A stretch of 5,906 nucleotides of DNA from DATCVA01 sp036567205 (GTDB lineage Bacteria > Pseudomonadota > Gammaproteobacteria > Burkholderiales > Burkholderiaceae_B). The stretch spans positions 1 to 5,906 of the forward strand of contig DATCVA010000355.1 of NCBI GenBank assembly GCA_036567205.1, in the 5' to 3' direction. The notes beneath the pieces are model-generated. The model saw nothing but the letters and a program-made list of their open reading frames with translations, did not search any database and was not told the origin of the DNA. The position numbers and the translations under genes were made by a program. The first letter of the stretch is position 1. Every line of letters begins with the position of its first letter. This document shows, in pieces, positions 1 to 5,708 of this stretch.

Positions 1-6
1 CATACT

Positions 7-30
7 CTCGTGCCGCGGCCGCGGCACGAG
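7..30. repeat. Perfect 24-bp palindrome before yqjE
   Basis: The left half (7-18) reads CTCGTGCCGCGG, and 19-30 is its exact reverse complement. As RNA it could fold into a 10-bp stem with a GGCC loop. It contains a NotI octamer at 15-22 flanked by two overlapping SacII hexamers. It ends 34 bp before the preferred yqjE start. No T-run follows directly (the nearest, five T, is at 47-51), so it is not a canonical intrinsic terminator. It could be a terminator or attenuator hairpin between an upstream gene and yqjE, a protein-binding site, or part of the 3' end of an upstream reading frame. The symmetry is directly visible; the role is unknown. Confidence 0.85.
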
Positions 31-64
31 TCCCGACTGCAACCGGTTTTTGAAAAGGCGAGTT

Positions 65-478
65 ATGGCGCTTAGACATTCTGTTGGAGAACTGGCGGAT
101 ACGTTGTTGTCTGTCATTCGAACTCGTCTCGAACTGTTTTCGCTTGAAGCGTCCGAGCAAAAAGCGCGCTTGATCAAAGTGCTTGGGATGGCATTCGGGG
201 CGTTGCTGTTCTTAACGCTGGCATTACTGGTTTTTTCTATTGCCGTCGCCTTGTATTTCTGGCCTACTGAACAGCGTTATCTGGCACTGGGCTTGCTGGC
301 ATTGTTGTATGGCGTGGCTGGTGTAGGTTTGCTCTATGCCGTGCGGCGCAGCTTGCTTCATGAACCCATGCCTTTTGCGGCCACGCTTGACGAATTGCAG
401 CGCGACATGACGCTTTTCGAGCGTCTGCGCGAACCCGACCCGGATTCGGGCGGAAGCGGCGCCAAGGACTCGCCATGA
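65..478 (+). CDS. yqjE: YqjE-like membrane protein (holin superfamily III fold, not a phage gene)
   Basis: The protein has 137 residues. An amphipathic, charged N-terminal helix contains a TRLELFSLEASEQKARL stretch at about 20-36, which resembles E. coli YqjE. Two hydrophobic segments follow at about 40-65 and 72-93, then a polar, acidic, Gly/Ser-rich tail. Automated pipelines name this family 'phage holin family protein', but here it lies among chromosomal genes and nothing phage-like is nearby. In E. coli the family sits in the yqjC-D-E-K cluster, beside the ribosome-associated membrane protein YqjD; the molecular role of YqjE is not known. The ATG at 65 is chosen over an in-frame TTG at 50 because AAGG at about 55-58 is well spaced for it. 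The frame is open back to the window edge, so a more upstream start is not excluded. The stop overlaps the next start (ATGA), implying translational coupling. Confidence 0.8.
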   Translation: MALRHSVGELADTLLSVIRTRLELFSLEASEQKARLIKVLGMAFGALLFLTLALLVFSIAVALYFWPTEQRYLALGLLALLYGVAGVGLLYAVRRSLLHEPMPFAATLDELQRDMTLFERLREPDPDSGGSGAKDSP

Positions 479-834
479 CAAAAAAATCCGCCGTCACCGA
501 TCGAGCGTTGCGAATCGAACTTGTGCGGGCCCGTGCCACACTCGAGCGTCAGCGTCTGGCACGAAGTGTGCATGATCTGGCCGACTCGTTAACACCTTCA
601 GCGTTGATAAAAAGCATGCTGCCCAGGTCGGTTTCACATAAAAAGCCTTCCGACTGGCTGATGCAGGGATTTGGCCTGATGCAACGTTATCCCTTGCTGG
701 CCTCGGGGGCTTCCGCCTTGCTGACTCGGGCAGGTAAACGCCACCGGTGGTGGCGTTTAGGCGCTGGCCTGTTATTAAGCTGGCAAGTGGCCCGCTCAAT
801 GAGCAGTTCCAAAAATGACGATCGCCCTGGTTAA
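475..834 (+). CDS. YqjK-like protein
   Basis: The protein has 119 residues and starts inside the stop of yqjE (4-nt overlap), with AAGGA at 464-468 as a well-placed ribosome binding site. Residues 1-40 are rich in Arg/Lys/Glu and probably helical. The second half has the segment RYPLLASGASALL (71-83), then RWWRLGAGLLLSWQVARSM (91-109), a short hydrophobic stretch edged by basic residues. This is the architecture of E. coli YqjK, a small protein of unknown function encoded after yqjE, and the gene order supports the assignment more than sequence identity does. The two proteins are probably co-expressed and may act together at the inner membrane; this is inference. A strong hairpin lies within the gene at 735-759. 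The gene ends 20 bp from the convergent ubiD stop. Confidence 0.65.
   Translation: MTKKSAVTDRALRIELVRARATLERQRLARSVHDLADSLTPSALIKSMLPRSVSHKKPSDWLMQGFGLMQRYPLLASGASALLTRAGKRHRWWRLGAGLLLSWQVARSMSSSKNDDRPG
735..759 (+). repeat. Intragenic 11-bp stem-loop in the yqjK-like gene
   Basis: TAAACGCCACC (735-745) is followed by GGT and then its exact reverse complement GGTGGCGTTTA (749-759). This makes an 11-bp perfect stem with a 3-nt loop. It lies in the coding sequence for residues 87-95 (the GKRHRWWRL region). Its 3' arm contains only three consecutive T, so it is a weak terminator candidate, but a hairpin this strong could slow RNA polymerase or ribosomes or protect the transcript 3' end. Confidence 0.8.
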
Positions 835-854
835 AGCCGGCGAGCTGTTTCCAG

Positions 855-2399
855 CTATAGTCCCAGGTCTCCCCACATTGCATCGACCCTGGCTTTAACG
901 TCGGCGTCCATGTGAATGGGCGTGCCCCATTCACGTTGTGTTTCGCCCGGCCACTTATTGGTGGCGTCCATGCCCATTTTGCCTCCCAGGCCCGATACGG
1001 GCGATGCGAAATCCAGATAGTCGATAGGCGTGTTTTCGACTAGTACCGTATCGCGTACCGGGTCCATCCGGGTTGTCATGGCCCAAATAACCTCCTGCCA
1101 GTCGCGGGGGTTGATATCTTCGTCCACCACGACTATGAATTTGGTGTACATGAATTGGCGAAGAACGCTCCACAGGCCGAACATGACTCGTTTGGCGTGC
1201 CCGGCGTATTGTTTACGGATCGACACTACGGCAAGGCGGTAACTGCAGCCTTCGGGAGGAAGGTAGAAGTCGACAATTTCAGGTAACTGCCGTTTCAGCA
1301 AGGGAACAAATACTTCGTTTAGCGCCACGCCCAATACCGCCGGTTCGTCGGGCGGTTTGCCCGTATAGGTACTGTGATAGATGGGGTTGCGGCGCATGGT
1401 AATGCGCTCAACAGTAAACACGGGAAACCAGTCTTGTTCGTTGTAGTAGCCGGTGTGGTCGCCGTAAGGGCCTTCCAAAGCCATTTCATAGCTGTCGTCG
1501 CTTGGCCCTTTGCCCCCCTGGGGCGCTTCTGGCTTAAGGGCGCGGGGGTCGCTTGCGGGCAGCAAATGGCCTTCAAGAACAATTTCGGCGAAGGCGGGAA
1601 CGGACAGCTCGCTGCCTATCGCTTTGGTGACCTCGGTACGTGAACCGCGCAATAGGCCGGCAAACTGGTATTCGGACAGGGTGTCGGGAATGGGAGTGAC
1701 CGCAGCCAGAATTGTGGCCGGATCGGTGCCCAGTGCGACCGCAATCGGAAAGGGTGTGCCGGGGTGGGCCAAGGCGTGGTCGCGGAAGTCGAGAGCCCCC
1801 CCCCGATGCGACAGCCAACGCATGATCAGTTTGTTGCGGCCAATTTGCTGCTGGCGGTAGATACCAAGATTCTGGCGTTTGGCGTTGGGGCCTTTGGTTA
1901 TGACCAGCCCCCAGGTTAGCAAAGGAGCAATATCGCCTGGCCAGCAGTGTTGCAGCGGAATCTGGCTTAGATCGACATCGTTGCCCTCGATGACAATTTC
2001 CTGGCATGGCGCGGCTTTTACCGTTTTAGGGTTCATGTCCCAGAGTGCGGCCTTGAGCATGGATACTTTGGCCAATGCGTCGCGAAAACCTCGCGGCGGT
2101 TCCGGCTCGCGCAGCGATGCCAGTAATTCTCCTGTGTCGCGCAAGGCGCTTACATCTTGAGCGCCCATGCCCCATGCGACACGTTTGGGTGTCCCAAACA
2201 GATTGGTCAGCACCGGGGTGGCGGAGCGGGCGTTATTGTGCACGACATGCTCGAATAACAGCGCCGGGCCGCCCGCCCGCAATACACGGTCGCTGATTTC
2301 CGTCATTTCTAATACAGTTGATACGGGATGTTTCAGTCGTTTGAGCTCGCCGGCGCTTTCAAGTTGCGCAATAAAGTCTCGCAGGTCACGGTATTTCAA
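855..2399 (-). CDS. ubiD: UbiD, 3-polyprenyl-4-hydroxybenzoate decarboxylase
   Basis: UbiD is the prenylated-FMN- and metal-dependent enzyme that decarboxylates 3-polyprenyl-4-hydroxybenzoate in ubiquinone synthesis. UbiX makes its cofactor; no ubiX is seen here. The protein is 514 residues, against about 497 for E. coli UbiD, and matches my recollection of that protein closely from KYRDLRDF (2-9) to NKWPGETQREWG (481-492). Landmarks are QNLGIYRQQ (176-184), SHRGGALDF (197-205), AEIVLEG (271-277), EGPYGDHTGYYN (309-320), TGKPPDEPAVLG (346-357) and ENTPIDYLDFASPVSGLG (455-472). About 20 extra polar residues (280-305) lie between AEIVLEG and EGPYGDHTG relative to E. coli, which I believe is common in betaproteobacteria. 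The start is TTG at 2399, where E. coli has MKYRDLRDF, with GAGA 5 nt upstream. The in-frame ATG at 2492 would add a non-conserved leader and overlap the divergent gene. Confidence 0.95.
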   Translation of the reverse strand: MKYRDLRDFIAQLESAGELKRLKHPVSTVLEMTEISDRVLRAGGPALLFEHVVHNNARSATPVLTNLFGTPKRVAWGMGAQDVSALRDTGELLASLREPEPPRGFRDALAKVSMLKAALWDMNPKTVKAAPCQEIVIEGNDVDLSQIPLQHCWPGDIAPLLTWGLVITKGPNAKRQNLGIYRQQQIGRNKLIMRWLSHRGGALDFRDHALAHPGTPFPIAVALGTDPATILAAVTPIPDTLSEYQFAGLLRGSRTEVTKAIGSELSVPAFAEIVLEGHLLPASDPRALKPEAPQGGKGPSDDSYEMALEGPYGDHTGYYNEQDWFPVFTVERITMRRNPIYHSTYTGKPPDEPAVLGVALNEVFVPLLKRQLPEIVDFYLPPEGCSYRLAVVSIRKQYAGHAKRVMFGLWSVLRQFMYTKFIVVVDEDINPRDWQEVIWAMTTRMDPVRDTVLVENTPIDYLDFASPVSGLGGKMGMDATNKWPGETQREWGTPIHMDADVKARVDAMWGDLGL

Positions 2400-2417
2400 G
2401 AGGATCTCGACAGTTAG

Positions 2418-2446
2418 GTTACATTTAAACAATAAACAAAGGTTAA
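2418..2446 (-). promoter_or_regulatory. Candidate sigma70-type promoter for ubiD
   Basis: On the - strand, TTAACC (2446-2441) and TGTAAC (2423-2418) each match four of six consensus positions of the -35 and -10 boxes and are exactly 17 bp apart. Transcription would start near 2411, leaving a leader of about 12 nt before the TTG start, just enough to hold the GAGA ribosome binding site. The gap is AT-rich relative to the genes. Assigned by eye only. Confidence 0.3.
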
Positions 2447-2481
2447 CATCGGCTTTCTTTATTTTAAGAGGTAGGAACCCG

Positions 2482-3378
2482 ATGGCCGACATAGGTTCGG
2501 AAAATCTGCTGGCTCGTTCCGCTCGCGGCGCCGTGCATCAAGTCTCTGAGTTCGTGCATGTTTCTGCAATTTATCTGGGTATTGCCGTTTTAGTGACAAT
2601 GGTGCTGGGAGTAACCGTACCTTCATTGCGCTCTCAGACGCAGCAAATGCATACGGCCCTGTTGGCTAGCCTGCGTCCTGATGCGTTTCAGGACAATCTG
2701 CTGGCGACCTTCGCCCAGGACCCGGAAAACTTTTTTGCTACTGATCTTAATGTTACTGAGCCATTCATCTTAAGCCGTAGCCCGACCGATAGCGATGCTT
2801 CGGTACAGCGCGCGACGCCTGCGCCATCGGTGGATGCCAATGTTAAACCATCAAAACCAGCGCCGGGTGATTTTAACCAGGCGCTGAGCGCCGCCGAGTC
2901 GCTGGCCATTCCCGGGGTTACCCGAGCCCAGGCCCATGCCTTGCGAAGCTATATTGCGCGTAAATATAAGATTGCCCATAACGTAGCTTCGGTGTTGATT
3001 AAAGCCGCATTTGTCGAAGGCACGGCCAAAAATCTCGATCCGCAATTATTGCTGGCGGTTATCGCGATCGAGTCGCGCTATAACCCGTTTGCCGAAAGCC
3101 ATGTGGGTGCGCAAGGCTTAATGCAGGTCATGACCCGGGTTCATAAAGAAAAATTCGAATTCGAGGGCGGGCCTTCGGCCGCACTCAATCCTATTGCCAA
3201 TATTCGTGTGGGTACTCAAATTCTGTACGATTGCATCAAGCGCCGCGGTTCTGTGGAAGCGGGGCTTGCATGCTATGTGGGAGCCACCGGACCAAGCGAC
3301 GGCGGGTACGGACAAAAGGTTCTGGCCGAAAGGCGGCGCATTGCGCTGGCCTCCGGCATTCCCGTCAGCCGCAATTAA
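2482..3378 (+). CDS. Membrane-anchored lytic transglycosylase (SLT domain)
   Basis: The protein has 298 residues. It cleaves the MurNAc-GlcNAc bond of peptidoglycan, leaving 1,6-anhydroMurNAc ends, and probably acts in the periplasm. One hydrophobic segment (about 28-46) gives a signal anchor. A Pro/Ala/Ser-rich linker (about 100-130) leads to the C-terminal SLT domain. The domain shows LDPQLLLAVIAIESRYNPFA, with Glu197 the expected catalytic acid in the ESxYNP motif, then GAQGLMQVM (209-217), NPIANIRVGTQIL (236-248) and ACYVGA (263-268), a variant of the usual AYNAG motif. The ATG at 2482 is chosen because it follows an AAGAGGTAGGAA ribosome binding region and precedes the membrane anchor. 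The frame is open further upstream, but that part runs antisense through ubiD. The gene is divergent from ubiD. The precise subfamily (MltC/E/Slt-like) is not resolved. Confidence 0.88.
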   Translation: MADIGSENLLARSARGAVHQVSEFVHVSAIYLGIAVLVTMVLGVTVPSLRSQTQQMHTALLASLRPDAFQDNLLATFAQDPENFFATDLNVTEPFILSRSPTDSDASVQRATPAPSVDANVKPSKPAPGDFNQALSAAESLAIPGVTRAQAHALRSYIARKYKIAHNVASVLIKAAFVEGTAKNLDPQLLLAVIAIESRYNPFAESHVGAQGLMQVMTRVHKEKFEFEGGPSAALNPIANIRVGTQILYDCIKRRGSVEAGLACYVGATGPSDGGYGQKVLAERRRIALASGIPVSRN

Positions 3379-3397
3379 CCTGGGACGACACTCGCAA

Positions 3398-4555
3398 CTA
3401 GGCCAGAAAACGCTCCATTCTGCTAATTGCCTCTTGTAAACGATCAAGCCCGGTCGCATACGAAAAACGCATCATATAGCTGGCATGCGTTGCGCCGAAG
3501 TCGCGTCCTGGAACGGCCGCTACGCTGGCTTCATGCAGCAGGCGATGAGAAAATTCATCGCTGTTCTGGCTGTGTTGCCTGATGTCGGCATAAATGTAAA
3601 ACGCCCCGTCGGGAATAACCGGCACATGCAAGCCAAGGCGTTCGAACTCGGGCAGCAGGTAGTCGCGCCGTTGTTTAAACGACAAGCGCCGGTTTTCGTA
3701 CACACGTATGACGTCCGGTTCGAAGCAGGTCAGGGCTGCGTGCTGGGCCAACGTGGGCGCGCATATGGCCAGGCTGGCAGCCAGTTTTTCGATCGACGGG
3801 ATCATATGCTCGGGTGCGATCAGCCAGCCCAGACGCCAGCCCGTCATATGAAAATACTTCGAAAAACTATTGATTATGATGATGTTGTCGTCAAGCGTCA
3901 GGGCGCTGCGCGGCGTATCGCCGTAATACAGGCCCATATAAATCTCGTCCATAATCACGAACCCGTTGCGCTGTTTGACTTCAGCAATCAGCTCTTTCAG
4001 GTCTTCGTGACTAATAGAGGTGCCTGTCGGATTGCTCGGTGAGGCGATCAGCACGCCACGTGTGGCCGGCCCCCAATGAGTGCGCACATCGGCGGCAGTC
4101 AGCTGAAATCGTTGCTCGGGCGAGGACGGAATAAGCCGTGGGATGCCGCCCGCCGCCATCACAAAGTTCTGGTTGGCCGGATACGATGGGTCGGGCATTA
4201 ACACTTCGTCGCCCGGATTGATGAGGGCCATGCCGGCCAGAAGCAAGGCGCCCGAGGCGCCAGCCGTTACGATGATGCGGTCAGGATCAACGCGCGCCGA
4301 AAAATGCTGTTCGTAATAGTGTGCAATGGCTGCCCGCAGAGCGAAAAGGCCGGCCGGGGGCGTGTATCCGCTCAGGCCTGCATGGGCGGCGCGGTTAAGC
4401 GTTTCAACGACCTGGGGCGGGGCGGTAAAGTCGGGCTCGCCAATCCCCAGGCTAATGACGTCGCGCCCCTGAGCGTTAAGGAGGCTGGCTTGTTTGAACA
4501 ATTCGACAGCGTAGAATGGCATTACTTGTTCGGTGCGCTTCGCAAGGCTGGGCAT
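3398..4555 (-). CDS. PLP-dependent aminotransferase, class I/II
   Basis: The protein has 385 residues, full length for fold-type I aminotransferases of the AspC/AlaA-like group. It should exchange an amino group between an amino acid and a 2-oxo acid in the cytoplasm. Visible motifs are the N-terminal SLGIGEPDF (35-43), SGYTPPAG (62-69) near the substrate site, TAGASGALLL (97-106) for phosphate binding, SPSNPTG with Asn175, MDEIY with Asp203 and Tyr206, and NSFSKYFHMTGWRLGW with the Schiff-base Lys233. MRFSYA contains Arg363, expected to bind the substrate carboxylate. No key residue is missing. The ATG at 4555 is preceded by GAGAAG at a reasonable distance. Substrate cannot be read from sequence: aspartate, alanine and aromatic amino acids are all possible. 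The gene is convergent with the transglycosylase gene (19-bp gap) and divergent from the FAD-domain gene, so it is probably transcribed alone. Confidence 0.9.
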   Translation of the reverse strand: MPSLAKRTEQVMPFYAVELFKQASLLNAQGRDVISLGIGEPDFTAPPQVVETLNRAAHAGLSGYTPPAGLFALRAAIAHYYEQHFSARVDPDRIIVTAGASGALLLAGMALINPGDEVLMPDPSYPANQNFVMAAGGIPRLIPSSPEQRFQLTAADVRTHWGPATRGVLIASPSNPTGTSISHEDLKELIAEVKQRNGFVIMDEIYMGLYYGDTPRSALTLDDNIIIINSFSKYFHMTGWRLGWLIAPEHMIPSIEKLAASLAICAPTLAQHAALTCFEPDVIRVYENRRLSFKQRRDYLLPEFERLGLHVPVIPDGAFYIYADIRQHSQNSDEFSHRLLHEASVAAVPGRDFGATHASYMMRFSYATGLDRLQEAISRMERFLA

Positions 4556-4583
4556 AGGGCGGCTTCTCAGGCAAAAGGTTCAA

Positions 4584-4611
4584 TTGTAAGCCTGTCGCCG
4601 AAACGCATAAT
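4584..4611 (+). promoter_or_regulatory. Candidate promoter for the FAD-domain gene
   Basis: TTGTAA (4584-4589) matches four of six -35 positions and CATAAT (4606-4611) five of six -10 positions, with 16 bp between them. The start point would be near 4618, giving a leader of about 26 nt that holds an AGGAA ribosome binding site at 4630-4634. The -35 box overlaps a - strand TACAAT hexamer (4588-4583) that could serve as a -10 for the divergent aminotransferase gene, although I find no good -35 for it. Assigned by eye. Confidence 0.4.
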
Positions 4612-4643
4612 TGTTTAACGCCACATCATAGGAATTTAAAGGT

Positions 4644-5606
4644 ATGCAGTCCTCCTCGCGCCGCGCGTTCTTGATGGGACGCCGGTCCGCACGCAGCCCC
4701 TGGGACTCTTTTTGTCAACGCATGCGCCGTACTGTGGCGGGCTCCTTCTACGAGTTTGGCGTTCAGGATGGCATTGGCCAGGCTCGTCTTAGCCCCAGCC
4801 ACGCTGCCGATGTGCGTCATGCGCACAGGCTTTGCGCAGAGTATGGTGTTGTGCTTGCCGTAGACGGGGTCGGCCATGCCCATGAACTTGACGATCAGTC
4901 GGTGCTCTTTATTCAGCCAGGGCGCGAAATGGCTGGTTGCCAAAGGTTGGCTGAAGGTAGCGCCAAGTGGTTTGTTCAGCCTGGATGCCTGTTGGGCGAG
5001 CTCGAGGCGGCCGGGCTACGTTATTTCAGCGACTTACCCAGCCATGTGACGGTTGCCGCCTGGCTGGCCGACCGTACTTTGTGCGACTGGGACACCGGTG
5101 AAACCTTCAGGTCGGGCGTGGTTCATGCCTCGGTATTGCTGGCTGGCGGGGAAATCGCCAGTTTGGGACCTTTTGGCGAGCATAATCGCCAGCCACTTGG
5201 GAGTCTGCCAGTGCAAAAGCTCGTGCCGGCCCTGTTTCAACTGGCCAGTCATCCTGATGCCCAGGTTTGCCGCCAACAACAGCGCTGGCCCGCCCGCTAC
5301 CGTCTTGACGCTTTATTTCCTCGCGCGGGCCAAACTGTCAATCTGGCCCATTGCGTATTGGGTCATGGGGGGGATCTGGGCTGGGTGGAATGGGTAGTGC
5401 TGGATGAAGAGCTTCTGCGTGAACCGCCAGCATCGCAAGAGCCGTCCAACCCCTATCAGCCGTCTGCCAGACATGCTCCTTATTTTTTGTCGCGAGCGGG
5501 GCAGAGCGATGAGGGGATGACTGCGCTGGCCTTTGAGCTTGATGCCCGGGTAAAAGACTTGTTTGATCCTTCGGGCGTTTTTCCGCATCCGGGGCAAGAC
5601 TTGTAG
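4644..5606 (+). CDS. Short GlcE-like FAD-binding-domain protein
   Basis: The protein has 320 residues. It resembles the PCMH-type FAD-binding oxidoreductase family of GlcD/GlcE (glycolate oxidase subunits). Seen are VLAVDGVGHAHELDDQSVLFI (about 70-90), FVQPGCLLGELEAAGLRYFSDLP (about 110-132), corresponding to the 'vqPGvtlgeLeaaL' segment, and the C-terminal DPSGVFPHPG (308-317), corresponding to 'DPxGiFNPGr' of GlcE. The strongly Gly-rich FAD loop of the family is weak here (DGVGHAHEL) and there is no clear cap domain, so flavin binding and activity are uncertain. The N-terminus has SSRRAFLMGRR, a Tat-like motif, but no hydrophobic core follows. The ATG at 4644 has AGGAA 9 nt upstream. The gene lies 102 bp before maeB on the same strand; no partner GlcD or GlcF gene is in view. 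It might be a conserved but repurposed family member; its substrate is unknown. Confidence 0.75.
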   Translation: MQSSSRRAFLMGRRSARSPWDSFCQRMRRTVAGSFYEFGVQDGIGQARLSPSHAADVRHAHRLCAEYGVVLAVDGVGHAHELDDQSVLFIQPGREMAGCQRLAEGSAKWFVQPGCLLGELEAAGLRYFSDLPSHVTVAAWLADRTLCDWDTGETFRSGVVHASVLLAGGEIASLGPFGEHNRQPLGSLPVQKLVPALFQLASHPDAQVCRQQQRWPARYRLDALFPRAGQTVNLAHCVLGHGGDLGWVEWVVLDEELLREPPASQEPSNPYQPSARHAPYFLSRAGQSDEGMTALAFELDARVKDLFDPSGVFPHPGQDL

Positions 5607-5665
5607 GGCCTGCATTACCTTATGAATTATTATTTCCTATTGCCCTTTAAACCGGTCCAAGAGAT

Positions 5666-5671
5666 TAGAAT
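5666..5671 (+). promoter_or_regulatory. Possible -10 element upstream of maeB
   Basis: TAGAAT matches five of six positions of the sigma70 -10 consensus and lies 37 bp before the maeB start. The best -35-like hexamer, TTGCCC at 5640-5645, is 20 bp upstream of it, which is too far for a standard promoter. Nothing else of note is visible in the 102-bp gap, and no intrinsic terminator is seen after the FAD-domain gene, so read-through into maeB is also possible. Confidence 0.25.
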
Positions 5672-5708
5672 AGGCCACTTATTTCAACCTGAACAGTAAA
5701 GAATCATT

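Noticed and set aside
3..53. Short open frame ending in TGA at 51-53, reading YSRAAAAARVPTATGF, possibly the tail of an upstream gene.
   Set aside because: Only 16 codons are in view and they do not resemble the C-terminus of a YqjD/ElaB-type protein expected there. Two other frames are also open at the window edge, so no frame can be preferred.
65..478. Prophage holin gene, as the family name would suggest.
   Set aside because: The protein matches the chromosomal YqjE type and is followed by a YqjK-like gene; no other phage gene is nearby.
843..856. AGCTG-TTTC-CAGCT stem-loop in the yqjK/ubiD gap as a terminator.
   Set aside because: The stem has only 5 bp and there is no T-run on either strand.
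830..899. Nine-base inverted repeat GTTAAAGCC (830-838) and GGCTTTAAC (891-899) around the convergent stops.
   Set aside because: The loop would be about 52 nt and one arm lies in ubiD coding sequence; probably chance, not a terminator.
2167..2481. Upstream extension of the transglycosylase frame by 105 codons.
   Set aside because: It runs antisense through the conserved start of ubiD and would place the membrane anchor in mid-protein. The ATG at 2482 has a good ribosome binding site.
2400..2492. N-terminal extension of ubiD to the ATG at 2492.
   Set aside because: It would overlap the start of the divergent transglycosylase gene and adds residues outside the conserved UbiD N-terminus. The TTG at 2399 fits the family.
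3485..4042. Long + strand open frame of 185 codons.
   Set aside because: It lies wholly antisense to the aminotransferase gene, which has all its conserved motifs. The frame resembles no family I know.
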